Shown one piece after another: positions 1-8,477 of a stretch of DNA of 47,928 nucleotides. Each line of letters begins with the position of its first letter. Position 1 is the first letter of the stretch. The notes below the pieces were generated by a model. That model saw only the letters and a program-made list of their open reading frames with translations, was not told the origin of the DNA and ran no database searches. A program made the position numbers and the translations under genes. This DNA is from Methylacidiphilum sp. Yel (lineage in GTDB: Bacteria; Verrucomicrobiota; Verrucomicrobiia; Methylacidiphilales; Methylacidiphilaceae). The DNA lies in the NCBI RefSeq assembly GCF_004421185.1, contig NZ_LXQB01000013.1, forward strand, positions 1-47,928. The letters are read 5' to 3'.

Positions 1-99
1 GATGAGAGTGTCAGGGTCTATCAAAACCTCAACACCCTCATCGGAGAGCTTGCCCTGGCTAAATCTGGTCAGTTATCTCCAGGAATCCCCTGCCTTTAG
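1..99 (+). CDS. Possible 3' end of an IS200/IS605 tnpB-type gene (partial)
   Basis: An open frame enters from the left edge and runs 32 codons to a TAG at 97-99. The stop lies inside a strong hairpin, and the sequence after it matches the pattern usual just downstream of tnpB (OrfB) genes: a CCCC..GGGG stem followed by GAGGATGTCAA. The residues themselves are too few and too variable to prove the family, so the call rests on context. If correct, most of the gene lies outside the window and would encode an RNA-guided TnpB nuclease of an IS200/IS605 element. It could instead be chance open frame. Confidence 0.4.
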   Translation, partial: DESVRVYQNLNTLIGELALAKSGQLSPGIPCL

Positions 100-118
100 G
101 CATGGGGAGGATGTCAAT
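84..118 (+). mobile_element. IS200/IS605-type right-end hairpin
   Basis: An imperfect palindrome CCCCTGCC-TTTA-GGCATGGGG (88-108) is followed by AGGATGTCAA. This is the form of the right end of many IS200/IS605-group elements, whose ends carry subterminal hairpins rather than inverted repeats. It abuts the truncated 3' end of the DruA-like pseudogene, so the element end probably lies near 118. A near-identical palindrome occurs at 47827-47847 at the other edge of the window. Confidence 0.55.
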
Positions 119-725
119 TGCGCGTGTATACGAAACTGAAGAGAAGAATTTTGCCTACTCCCACTAATCAATGATCTTCTGCCCTTATATTTATTGCAGA
201 ACATTTCATAATTTGTCGCAGGATATAGAGCATTCTTGTTAGTTTTCTTCCCATCAAAAATGAACATAGCGGATGGCTCCAAGTACATAAGCTTCCATCA
301 TATATAAGCCTCCATAATATGATACAGGTAATATGCTTTATTTTCATTGTGCCTCCAATCCAGCGGTTTTGTGCTTGCATTGAATAAACTGGATTCCTAA
401 GCCAAATAAGCAGATTAACTTGTCATTGTTTTCATCAAACACAACAAACCAAAGCCTTTTGCCATATCCAGCAGAAAAACTCTAGGGAGACAGGTGTAAT
501 AAAAAAATAGCTCCTGCTTAAATTCCGAATTCACAACAACGAACTTCAGACGATTGCTGCTCCTCAGGGCTATTTCCATTCGATGGGGACATTTCAGAAA
601 ATGTACGCAACTTCCAGAAGTCAACCCCAAAGCCTGGACGGTGGACTTCAACATGAAGAATGAAAAGGATTGAGAAAGTGGTATTAGTAGAAAAGAGTAC
701 AGCAAAAACAATAAAACTCCACTTA
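118..725 (-). pseudogene. Frameshifted, truncated DruA-like (DUF4338) gene
   Basis: No single frame is open, but reading the minus strand across three frames gives an ordered series of segments that resemble the DUF4338 / Druantia DruA family. They are: FVVVNSEFKQELF (about 500-545), SAGYGKRLWFVVFDENNDKL (about 424-483), an RWIGG segment (about 350-380, the family's ARDxWIGW block), MMEAYVLGAI (about 270-300), and NKYKGRRSLISGS (about 155-215). The order and spacing match an intact member, so at least three frameshifts and internal stops have accumulated. The 3' end stops at the IS200/IS605-type hairpin, suggesting truncation by that insertion. DruA is a component of Druantia anti-phage systems. 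Lone DUF4338 genes also occur outside them, and no other Druantia gene is visible here. Confidence 0.65.
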
Positions 726-784
726 AGATTACTCCATGAGGTTTGATGTTAAAGAGGAACTGTCAAATTTGATCTTTTGAAATC

Positions 785-859
785 TGGCTCCGGAGGTAGG
801 ATTCGAACCTACGACCAAACGGTTAACAGCCGTCCGCTCTACCACTGAGCTACTCCGGA
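785..859 (-). tRNA. tRNA-Asn (anticodon GTT)
   Basis: The minus strand folds as a complete cloverleaf. The acceptor stem is TCCGGAG / CTCCGGA, the D arm contains AGCTCAGTGGTAGAGC, the anticodon loop is CTGTTAA giving GTT, and the T arm is GGTTCGAATCC. The 3' CCA is encoded in the DNA. The gene is 75 nt and sits alone, upstream of and divergent from tlyA. Confidence 0.97.
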
Positions 860-1132
860 ATTTCTCTTTTTTATTCTGCTTTCTTTTCTAATTTAGTAGA
901 CTTATGTCTAAATTTAAAATAGATCGGAAGCAAAAAAAATGTCTTATTTTTCAAACGCAATCAAGGATTTTCTGTTATAACTGCTTTCTTTGTTACTATA
1001 TACTATTAGAAAGGAGCATCATTTTTTGGACAGCTATCATCTTTTCTTTCGCCAATTTTTTTAATGGGTTTTTCATTAAATTAGTAAATAGAGAGAATTG
1101 CAATTTTAAATTAAAAGATTTTTTCTTGGTCT

Positions 1133-1885
1133 GTGAAAAAAGAAAGGCTTGATCAGTTACTAGTGCGCAAGGGGATGGTTTCTTCCAGAGAAGAGGCCCA
1201 AAGGCTCATTCTTGCAGGGCAAGTTTTGGTCTTGGATAAACCTGGAGCTATACTGAAGCCAAGTAAGCTTCTTGATCCCAACCAACCTTTAGAAATCTCC
1301 CAAAGGCAAAAGTACGTAAGTAGAGGTGGTTACAAACTGGAAGCCATTTTCCAAGCATCTCATTTGAATGTAGAAGGGAAAGTGTGCTTGGATGTTGGTT
1401 CTTCTACAGGAGGATTCACTGATTGCTTGCTTCAGCATGGAGCACAAACTGTGTATTGTATTGATGTAGGGAAAGGGCTTTTACATTGGAAAATAAGGTC
1501 TGATCCTAGAGTAAAAATTATGGAAGGGATAAATGCGCGGTATTTGAAAAGGGAAGATTTCGATCAACTTTTTGATGTGATCACGGTTGATGTCTCCTTT
1601 ATTTCACTAAAATTGATTCTTCCCGCTCTTATCCCTTTGCTCAAAGCCGATGGATTTATTTGTGCTTTGATTAAGCCGCAATTTGAAGCAGGGAAAAAGG
1701 AGGTTGGGAAAAAAGGAGTCGTTAGAGACAAGAACGTTAGGAATCGAATCATCAAAGATCTCGAGTTTTGGCTTGCCACTACCTTTCCCATGAAAACGTC
1801 TATAATTATTCCTTCTCCAGTTTTAGGACAGGAAGGGAATCAAGAGTATTTGTGGCTAATGAAAAAAGAAAGTGGTTTTGCTTGA
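1133..1885 (+). CDS. tlyA: TlyA-family rRNA 2'-O-ribose methyltransferase
   Basis: The protein (250 aa) has an N-terminal S4 RNA-binding domain (about residues 3-62, RLDQLLVRKG... and the RGGYKLE linker) followed by an FtsJ/RrmJ-type Rossmann methyltransferase domain. The SAM-binding motif I is CLDVGSSTGGFTD (about 85-97). The likely catalytic tetrad is K68, D153, K181 and E185. TlyA enzymes methylate cytidine riboses in 16S and 23S rRNA; some members have been annotated as hemolysins. The GTG start at 1133 is needed to keep the S4 domain whole, because the first ATG falls inside it. There is no clear Shine-Dalgarno site. The gene stands alone, 325 bases before uvrA. Confidence 0.9.
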   Translation: MKKERLDQLLVRKGMVSSREEAQRLILAGQVLVLDKPGAILKPSKLLDPNQPLEISQRQKYVSRGGYKLEAIFQASHLNVEGKVCLDVGSSTGGFTDCLLQHGAQTVYCIDVGKGLLHWKIRSDPRVKIMEGINARYLKREDFDQLFDVITVDVSFISLKLILPALIPLLKADGFICALIKPQFEAGKKEVGKKGVVRDKNVRNRIIKDLEFWLATTFPMKTSIIIPSPVLGQEGNQEYLWLMKKESGFA

Positions 1886-2210
1886 TTGAAACGGTGATTG
1901 GCTGAGAAGGTTGTATTTATCTCTGGTGGATTAGTTTAAACAATATAGAGCTGATTATTTGCCAAGAAGATAATTTTCAATGGGAATGTTCCTTCAGGTG
2001 GACTGAAGAACAATTAGTTTAGGAAACAAAAAGCAAATTGCTTGGATGTAAAATGGTTAAGAGAAGGGAGAGAGAGGGTTAGACAGCATTAGGAGCTGGT
2101 TTTAAAAGGGAGCTAGCAGGAGGGATGCTTTGAAAATAGATAGGAGGGGACGATTATTTCCTTCTATCTAATTGGAGCATTTTAGTTTTGGGCTCTAGGC
2201 TAGGAAGAAT
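1886..2210. other. Intergenic stretch between tlyA and uvrA
   Basis: No open frame of coding character was found. The stretch is purine-rich on the plus strand (runs such as GAAGGGAGAGAGAGGG near 2060) and has a small TTCAG..CTGAA palindrome near 1993-2007. It must hold the uvrA promoter, but I see no convincing -35/-10 pair. An AGGAAG ribosome-binding site lies just before the uvrA ATG. Confidence 0.5.
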
Positions 2211-5054
2211 ATGATAGAGAACTCTTTTATTAGGATCAAAGGAGCAAAGCAACATAATTTAAAAGACATTTCCTTAACTATTCCGAAAAACCGCCTTACG
2301 GTAATCACAGGGGTCAGCGGTTCGGGGAAATCCTCGCTTGCTTTTGATACTCTGTATGCCGAAGGGCAAAGGAGATATATGGAAAGCCTTTCGGTCTATT
2401 CGAGACAGTTTCTTGAACAGCTTGAAAAACCAGAAGTTGAGCATATAGAAGGATTAATTCCTGCTGTTGCAGTTGAACAGAAAACTTCGACAGCCTCTGC
2501 TCGTTCCACATTGGCTACTTCGACAAATATCTATGAATATTTGAAGTTACTTTTTGCACATCTTGGTCAGCCTCACCATCCGCTGACTGGGAAAAAACTA
2601 AAAAAATATACAATCGAAGAAATAGTTTCTCGTCTTATGGCATTGCCACAGGAGACACCGGTTATGCTTTTGGCTCCATTGATCAAAAAAGAAAAAGGCA
2701 ATTTTATTCCTCTTTTAGAGCAGATGCAAAAAGAAGGGTTTTTAAGGGCAAGAATCGATGGGCGCCTTCAAGAAATTGAAGAGGTGGTGAGTCTTTCCCC
2801 AGAGGAAGCCCATTCAATAGAAATACTGATTGACCGGATACGGATTGAGCCAGATATAACGAGCCGTCTTTATGATTCTGTAGAATTGGCTTTAAGGATA
2901 GGAAGAGGTGTATTATGTGCGGTCTTTCAAGATACTCAAGGTAAATCGATTGAATGGGTCATGAGTAATCTTCATTATGACCCAGAAACAGGTTTTCTTT
3001 TTCAGGAACTAAGTCCAAAACACTTTTCGTATAATTCTCCTTTAGGAGCTTGTCCTAAATGCCAGGGGTTAGGTAGTGAGCTTGATTTTGATCCTGCTTT
3101 GCTGATTCCCGATCCAACTGTCTCTTTGAAAGATAATCCTTTGGCTCCTTGGGAAAAAATCGGAGGAGGATTATCTAAAGTTTTCCTTAAAGAATTGCTC
3201 GAACAAGCAGCTTTGTTTGGAGAACCTATCGATAGGAGCTGGCAAGACTGTTCGGAGGAATTTAAGCAGACTATCTTGTTTGGCTCTTCGAGTATCTTAA
3301 CAAAAAAGAAAAGAAAAAGTTTTAAGCCTTTTGAAGGCGTTATTCCTGCTCTCAAAAGAATGTATGAGGAAAGCAAGTCTGCAATCATTAAGGCTAGGCT
3401 TAAAGAATTTATTCTTTCAGTTCCTTGTAAAGCCTGTAATGGGCAAAGACTTAATCCAGAAGCCTTAGCTGTGACTATTGACTTGAAAGGCTGGCCGGGG
3501 TTTAACATATCGAAGGTGCTGGGTCTTACTGTATCGGAGGCTTTGTGTTGGGCAAGACAACTCTTAGAGTATTATACGAGTGATAAGGCAGCTCAAGAAA
3601 TGCTCTCTGGATTAGCAGCTAGGCTCCAAAACCTCGAAGAACTTGGACTTGGGTATCTGACATTGAACAGAGAGATTGCCACTTTGTCTGGAGGAGAATC
3701 GCAGCGGGTAAGATTGGCCACACAACTTTCAGGAGAATTGACAGGCTTGCTCTATGTGTTGGATGAACCAAGCATTGGTCTTCACCCAAGGGATACAGAC
3801 AAATTGATGAATACAATAAAAAGGCTCAAAGACATGGGTAATACAGTCGTGGTTGTAGAACATGATGAAAAGACCATTAGAGAAGCTGATTATATCGTTG
3901 AACTTGGGCCTGGAGCTGGTTCGGCTGGCGGTCACATTGTTGCTTCTGGAACTTTAGAGGATATATTGAAATCCAAGGCTTCATTGACAGGAGCTTACTT
4001 ACGCGGGGATCTTTCTATTCCAATTCCTGAAAGACGAAGAAAACCATCAAGAAAGTTTATACGACTCTTTGGCGTCAGAAAGCATAACTTAAAAAACATC
4101 GATGTTACTTTTCCTATTGGACTTTTCTGCTGTGTCACTGGAGTAAGCGGATCAGGTAAAAGCACTCTTGTCAATGATGTCCTTGCAAAAATATTTTTGC
4201 AGCAAGGCAATGGTCCAAAGACTGAATTGGATCTATGTGATAGGGTGGAAGGATTGTCCTTGATAAAAAAAATTGTCATTGTAGATCAATCTCCCATTGG
4301 CAGATCCTCTCGATCAAATCCAGCAAGTTATTGTGGGGCTTTGTCTATCATTAGAGAACTTTTTGCAAAACTTCCCAAATCGAAGATCATGGGATTTTCA
4401 GCTGCGAGGTTTAGTTTTAATGTTCCTGGAGGTCGGTGTGAACGGTGTAGAGGGGAGGGGCTTATAGAAGTGGAAATGGCATTTCTTCCGCCAATTTTTG
4501 TTGTTTGTGAAGCATGCCAAGGGAAACGATTCAACCGGGAAACATTGGAAGTCACTTACCGGGGGAAGAATATTGCAGATGTCTTGGATATGACTATAGA
4601 AGAAGGCTGCGATTTTTTTAGGAATATCCCTTCTTTATTCGAAAAACTCGAAATGATCTCAAAAGTTGGTCTTGGCTATTTAAAACTTGGACAACCTGCT
4701 ATCACTCTTTCGGGAGGCGAAGCACAGAGACTGAAACTAGCTGTGGAATTGCTAAGAAAGACAGAAGGCAGAACACTTTATATTCTTGATGAACCAACAA
4801 CAGGTCTGCATTTTGCCGACATTGATTTGCTTCTCAAACTGCTCCATAATCTAGTGGAACTAGGCAATACGGTGATTGTGATCGAACATAATCTTGATGT
4901 TATTAAGTCGGCAGATTATGTTATAGACTTAGGACCGGAGGGGGGGGAGAAGGGGGGAGAAGTCGTTGCAACTGGTAGCCCGGAAGAAGTGGCCAGAGAA
5001 ACCATAAGCTGGACTGGGAGATACCTACGAGCCTTATTTGAGCGACAGAGATGA
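2211..5054 (+). CDS. uvrA: Excinuclease ABC subunit A
   Basis: UvrA is the damage-sensing ATPase of nucleotide excision repair; it scans DNA as a dimer and loads UvrB. At 947 aa it has the normal family length and a complete layout. The first ATPase half has Walker A GVSGSGKSS (about 34-42). Zinc-finger cysteine pairs occur in CPKCQG and CKACNGQR. The first ABC signature is LSGGESQRVRLA, with LLYVLDEPSIGLHPRD following. The second half has GVSGSGKST, the conserved DQSPIGRSSRSNP block, a zinc finger with CERC and CEAC pairs, and a second signature LSGGEAQRLKLA with LDEPTTGLH. The start follows an AGGAAG site. Its stop overlaps the next gene (ATGA), so the two are probably co-transcribed. Confidence 0.98.
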   Translation: MIENSFIRIKGAKQHNLKDISLTIPKNRLTVITGVSGSGKSSLAFDTLYAEGQRRYMESLSVYSRQFLEQLEKPEVEHIEGLIPAVAVEQKTSTASARSTLATSTNIYEYLKLLFAHLGQPHHPLTGKKLKKYTIEEIVSRLMALPQETPVMLLAPLIKKEKGNFIPLLEQMQKEGFLRARIDGRLQEIEEVVSLSPEEAHSIEILIDRIRIEPDITSRLYDSVELALRIGRGVLCAVFQDTQGKSIEWVMSNLHYDPETGFLFQELSPKHFSYNSPLGACPKCQGLGSELDFDPALLIPDPTVSLKDNPLAPWEKIGGGLSKVFLKELLEQAALFGEPIDRSWQDCSEEFKQTILFGSSSILTKKKRKSFKPFEGVIPALKRMYEESKSAIIKARLKEFILSVPCKACNGQRLNPEALAVTIDLKGWPGFNISKVLGLTVSEALCWARQLLEYYTSDKAAQEMLSGLAARLQNLEELGLGYLTLNREIATLSGGESQRVRLATQLSGELTGLLYVLDEPSIGLHPRDTDKLMNTIKRLKDMGNTVVVVEHDEKTIREADYIVELGPGAGSAGGHIVASGTLEDILKSKASLTGAYLRGDLSIPIPERRRKPSRKFIRLFGVRKHNLKNIDVTFPIGLFCCVTGVSGSGKSTLVNDVLAKIFLQQGNGPKTELDLCDRVEGLSLIKKIVIVDQSPIGRSSRSNPASYCGALSIIRELFAKLPKSKIMGFSAARFSFNVPGGRCERCRGEGLIEVEMAFLPPIFVVCEACQGKRFNRETLEVTYRGKNIADVLDMTIEEGCDFFRNIPSLFEKLEMISKVGLGYLKLGQPAITLSGGEAQRLKLAVELLRKTEGRTLYILDEPTTGLHFADIDLLLKLLHNLVELGNTVIVIEHNLDVIKSADYVIDLGPEGGEKGGEVVATGSPEEVARETISWTGRYLRALFERQR

Positions 5055-7585
5055 TTAAGCGGCTTTTGATCTTTTTTTTTCTTTTTCTGACTACTTACTC
5101 TAGCTTTTGGAACAGTTTTGCACTGAGTCTTGAAAAATATCTTTATGATCAGATCAATGAATCAATGGATGATAGCCTACTTAGTCGAGTGGTCGAATTA
5201 TCGAAAGAATTTGAAAAGAGTTATCCTCAATCCTCAGATCTTTCTGCCGTTTATCTCAAGCATGCAGAAGCCTTGTATTTCCTAGCCAAATACGAGGAGC
5301 TCATTACGCTTTTATCGCAAAAAGGACTACCGCCATTTTCCGTTGAAGATTCTGGGAAAATCGCTTTTTGGAAGGCCGAAGCTTACCGAGCTATGGAAAA
5401 ATGGGCAGAAGCGATTCGAGAATACGAGACGGCTGAAAAATATCTTCTGGATCCTGTACTACTTGAAAAGGTTTGGATTAGAAAAGGCTTTTCTTTATGG
5501 CAAGATGGGAGGACAAAGGAAGCTCAAGAAACGATTAGTAAAGTCTTACATTCTAAAAATGCGGCTAGTTGTGCTGAAGCCTTGTTAATCTTGGGAAAGA
5601 TTGCTTTAAGTAATGGCAATCAAAATGAAGCCAAAGAGTATTTCCATTCGGTCATAGCTAAAAGCCCTAATTCGCAAAGTGGTATTGAAGCCAAGTACTG
5701 GATAGGAAAGCTACTGGAACAAAACCATCCTCAAGAGGCTGTCCCCTATTTTCAGTCTGTTGTGGATCAAGCGGGCTTTTCTAGAGATATTAACGTGCTT
5801 GGTTTCTTTGAACTTGGAAAAACTTATCTGGCTTTAGAAGAAACGGGAAAAGCGATGCAGGCTTTTGAAAAAGGGCTTAGTTTGTGTAGAAAAGAAGATG
5901 TACAGCTTCTTTTTGTAAAATACTATTTGGATGCAGCTATCGCTTTGGGCCGGCTTAACGAGGCTAGACAGAAGCTTTTTTCTATGTTCCCTCTCGAAAA
6001 AGGATCAAAGATTGGAGCCTGGGTAAGATTTATTGAGGCTGAAGAAGAAGCCAAAAACGATCAATATGATTTTGCATTGCTTCTTTTGGAAAAGCTTTTG
6101 GATAGTCAATCCTTGTTAGGGACCGATAAACAGGTGGAATATACCCTAGGCAGAATTTATTATGAGATGGGTTCTAAGGAACCTGCTACAAAATACTTTT
6201 ATCAAGCACTGGCTTCGATGGATGCGCATGTAAGCGAACATGCATTGTTTTATCTGGGGCTAATTGACTATGATAAATCAAAATTTGAAGATAGCGCTAA
6301 TAAATTTGCGCAGGCTGTTCAAAAACAGGGGGAACTTGAAGAAGAGGCCCTTTATAATGTACTGCTTTCAAGGGCTCGGATGCATAATGTTGATGATTTT
6401 CTCAAAGCAAAAGAAGCTTTTTTATTGAAATATCCTACAAGCCACTTGCGCTTGGAAATTTATCTTACAGAAGCTAATCTTTGGGAAGAACTCGATCAAT
6501 TTGATAATGCCATTGGCATCCTCGAAAAAGCGCTATCGGATCCTTTAATAAAAAAAGGGAAAGCCATTTTACTTTTAAATCTCGGAAAACTCTTTTTAAA
6601 ACAGACAAAATATGCTGAGGCTACCGAAGAATTTATGAGGCTTTGTAATGATTACCCAACCGAAAAATTTGTGCCTGAGGCATTATATCTGGCTGTTTTT
6701 TCTGATTATCTCGCTGGCCATATAGGTGTGCATGCTGCCAGAGAGAGGATGGTAGAAATTTTAAGAAAGTATCCTTCCGACCCAATTGCCCCTAAAGCTT
6801 TGTTTTCGGCTGCTGAGTATGCCTATGATGAAGCGGATTTTTATGGGGCCCGATGGCTTTTTGAAGAAGTACCGAAAGACTATCCCAACAGTGAACTAGG
6901 AGATCAGGCTTATTATTGGGCATCAAAAGCAGCAATCGAGTGCAAAGATCTTTCGGGGGCCGTGCTGCTTTTGGAAAAAATTCCAGAAAATTCCCCTATA
7001 AAATCCGAAGCTAGATTATTGCAAGGCAAGATTTATTTTGATCAGAGCCAATACCCAGCCGCCGTTTCGCTTTTTGATGGAGTTTTGGATAAAGAGCCGA
7101 CAGGAAAACTGCACGTGATTGCGCTCTTAAGAAAGGCCGATTGCTTTTTTGCCATGGCGGCTAAGGAAAAAAAATATTATCAGGAAGCATCTTCTCTTTA
7201 TTCCAATGTCATAAAAGACCCATCAGCTGATATTGAGGAAAAAGACGAGGCTGCTTTCAAATTTGCAGTTTGCCTTCAAAAGCAAGGAAGAATTGAGGAT
7301 GCATTGGCTTCCTTTTTGGATGTTCTTAATGGGAGGACAGACCATATAAAATTTGACGCTGAGCGAGAGAATCCACAAGCATCGCAATCGACCCTTTTCC
7401 CCGAGTTTTATTGGAGAATTAAAGCTGGCGTAGAAGCAGCTTTAATAAAGGAAGAACAGAAAGATTGGATTGGAGCCCTCACCATTTACCGCAAACTAGA
7501 ATCCCTTGGTGGACCTACCCAACAGGAGTTTCATGAAACCCTCAATAGGCTTAAAAAAGAGCACTTTTTAACAGAAGGCTTCTAA
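5051..7585 (+). CDS. Large secreted tetratricopeptide-repeat protein
   Basis: The protein (844 aa) begins with a hydrophobic signal segment (residues about 4-25) and then consists almost entirely of degenerate TPR helices. Repeated elements include ALYFLAKYEE, GKTYLALEETGKAMQAF, GKIYFDQSQYPAAVSLF and FAVCLQKQGRIEDALASF. The pattern of 34-residue helical pairs with A/L/Y/F spacing is visible from about residue 35 to 830. No enzymatic motif is seen. Such proteins act as scaffolds in the periplasm or at the outer membrane (compare the BamD/YbgF type repeats), but the partner is unknown. The ATG overlaps the uvrA stop by four bases, suggesting translational coupling without an obvious functional link. 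An AT-rich 8-bp hairpin (7608-7630) follows, without a T-tract. Confidence 0.8.
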   Translation: MIKRLLIFFFLFLTTYSSFWNSFALSLEKYLYDQINESMDDSLLSRVVELSKEFEKSYPQSSDLSAVYLKHAEALYFLAKYEELITLLSQKGLPPFSVEDSGKIAFWKAEAYRAMEKWAEAIREYETAEKYLLDPVLLEKVWIRKGFSLWQDGRTKEAQETISKVLHSKNAASCAEALLILGKIALSNGNQNEAKEYFHSVIAKSPNSQSGIEAKYWIGKLLEQNHPQEAVPYFQSVVDQAGFSRDINVLGFFELGKTYLALEETGKAMQAFEKGLSLCRKEDVQLLFVKYYLDAAIALGRLNEARQKLFSMFPLEKGSKIGAWVRFIEAEEEAKNDQYDFALLLLEKLLDSQSLLGTDKQVEYTLGRIYYEMGSKEPATKYFYQALASMDAHVSEHALFYLGLIDYDKSKFEDSANKFAQAVQKQGELEEEALYNVLLSRARMHNVDDFLKAKEAFLLKYPTSHLRLEIYLTEANLWEELDQFDNAIGILEKALSDPLIKKGKAILLLNLGKLFLKQTKYAEATEEFMRLCNDYPTEKFVPEALYLAVFSDYLAGHIGVHAARERMVEILRKYPSDPIAPKALFSAAEYAYDEADFYGARWLFEEVPKDYPNSELGDQAYYWASKAAIECKDLSGAVLLLEKIPENSPIKSEARLLQGKIYFDQSQYPAAVSLFDGVLDKEPTGKLHVIALLRKADCFFAMAAKEKKYYQEASSLYSNVIKDPSADIEEKDEAAFKFAVCLQKQGRIEDALASFLDVLNGRTDHIKFDAERENPQASQSTLFPEFYWRIKAGVEAALIKEEQKDWIGALTIYRKLESLGGPTQQEFHETLNRLKKEHFLTEGF

Positions 7586-7685
7586 AAGCTTGGATCCATA
7601 ATAGAATTTCTTATTCTCTATTAATAAGAACTGTATTAGTAAGAATGCGGAGTCTATAGGGACAAAACGCTGTTGGTAAGAGTCA

Positions 7686-7957
7686 ACTCCCCCGCCCTAA
7701 AGGGCGGAGCTTGTGAAAGCAGGCTAGGTTGACCAGGGAAAGCGGTAGTCAGTCCGCTATGTTTGCAGGCGGCTCGTCGAGACGCACCGGCGAATGCTTT
7801 CTAGAGTTCGCCGCTCTGCAAAGTGAGGATCATGCTGGGCAAAGGAAAAGGCCCGAAGGTTCAGACCGCATCCGAAAGCCGGTTGCAAACCTTCCTGAGG
7901 GAAGATGGGCAGCGATGCTTGCGTTACAAGTCTTCGTAAGGACTGAGGTTAGAAAAT
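7686..7957 (+). ncRNA. HEARO / omega RNA of an IscB system
   Basis: The segment lies directly upstream of an IscB N-terminus, which is the defining position of HEARO RNA (Rfam HEARO, the omega guide RNA). It holds an ordered set of GC-rich helices: CCGCCCT/AGGGCGG at the 5' end (about 7690-7706), AGCGG..CCGCT (about 7740-7757), GGCGAA..TTCGCC (about 7789-7812) and further pairings toward 7940. The GTTGACCAGGG block and the large multi-helix core resemble IscB-associated RNAs. In working systems the guide is the genomic sequence just 5' of the scaffold, so here it would come from about 7665-7685. The RNA appears intact although its nuclease gene is destroyed. A covariance-model search would settle the limits. 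Confidence 0.78.
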
Positions 7958-7958
7958 A

Positions 7959-8455
7959 GCAGTATTTGTGTTGGACAAACGTCTGAAGCATCTGATGCCG
8001 TGTTCGGAGAAATGGGCGCGTCTTCTGTTGAGTTGTGGCCGGGCGCGGATCTACCGGATGGTGTCCTTTACCATCCGGCTGTGGATCGCGGGGTGGAGCA
8101 TTCCAGCGCACACGCCTAAGGAGGCAAGCATTTCTACGCGGATACCTGGCCCGTAGCAAAATCGGCTTTGGGTTCCAAACGGGCGATCTGGTGCGGGCCG
8201 TAGTCACGAACCGGTAAGAAGGTAGGCATCAACTGGGCCGTGTCGCCACTTGTGCCAGTGGCAATTTCGACATCCAGACTGGAAAGAGGCTAGTGCAAGG
8301 GCAGGCAAGTGCTGATTCTGCGCCTTGGTCGGGTGGGCCGATGGGTATGAGTATTCGTGGACCTTGATAGCATTGGACAAAGGAGACGGCGGGAACCGGG
8401 GCGGCTCGCACCGGCGCGCTATCCCTCCACGGCCTGAATGCCGGGGTTTCCCGCG
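7959..8455 (+). pseudogene. iscB: Internally deleted, frameshifted iscB
   Basis: IscB is the RNA-guided HNH/RuvC nuclease regarded as the ancestor of Cas9. The N-terminal PLMP-type domain is present as VFVLDKRLKHLMPCSEK followed by ARLLLSCGRARIYRMVSFTIRL (7962-8080). One base appears lost just after this; restoring it gives VDRGVEHSS. The sequence then jumps at about 8115 to the C-terminal domain: RRQAFLRGYLARSKIGFGFQ, then TGDLVRAVV, then in shifted frames GRVATCASGNFDIQTGK, ADGYEYS and IPPRPECRGF. The RuvC-I to RuvC-III regions, the bridge helix and the HNH domain (roughly 280 residues) are missing. At least three frameshifts are needed to read what remains, so no functional protein can be made. 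Confidence 0.85.
8430..8443 (+). repeat. Right-end hairpin of the ISC remnant
   Basis: A CGGC-CTGAAT-GCCG palindrome lies inside the final iscB codons (the IPPRPECRGF segment). A hairpin at this spot is usual for the right ends of IscB and TnpB elements. It places the outer limit of the element shortly downstream, near 8455-8475. Confidence 0.5.
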
Positions 8456-8477
8456 CAAATCGATGAATTCTTTTCGA

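Larger units (their letters stand above)
7675..8470 (+). mobile_element. Decayed IscB-type (ISC, IS200/IS605-superfamily) insertion
   Basis: This block is visibly GC-richer than its AT-rich flanks. It begins with a hairpin CCGCCCT-AA-AGGGCGG, contains a HEARO/omega RNA, then the two ends of an iscB gene, and finishes with a small CGGC..GCCG hairpin (8430-8443) typical of the 3' end of such loci. Both ends of the element seem present but most of the coding part is gone and no tnpA is seen, so it is non-autonomous. Exact ends are uncertain by tens of bases because these elements make no target duplication or inverted repeats. Confidence 0.75.

Noticed and set aside
904-1152. Plus-strand 82-residue frame before tlyA
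   Set aside because: Low-complexity, AT-driven, Cys/Phe-rich with no motif, and it overlaps the tlyA start in another frame.
3002-3508. 168-residue minus-strand frame inside uvrA
   Set aside because: Lies fully inside a gene with complete family motifs; composition is that of an antisense shadow.
7608-7630. TTCTTATT / AATAAGAA hairpin after the TPR gene
   Set aside because: Eight A/T-rich pairs and no T-tract; not convincing as a terminator.
7729-7959. 76-residue plus-strand frame over the HEARO region
   Set aside because: The stretch is better explained as a structured RNA; the frame has no conserved protein motif.
7830-8207. 125-residue minus-strand frame in the GC-rich insert
   Set aside because: It is antisense to the omega RNA and iscB remnant; long open frames are expected by chance in GC-rich DNA.
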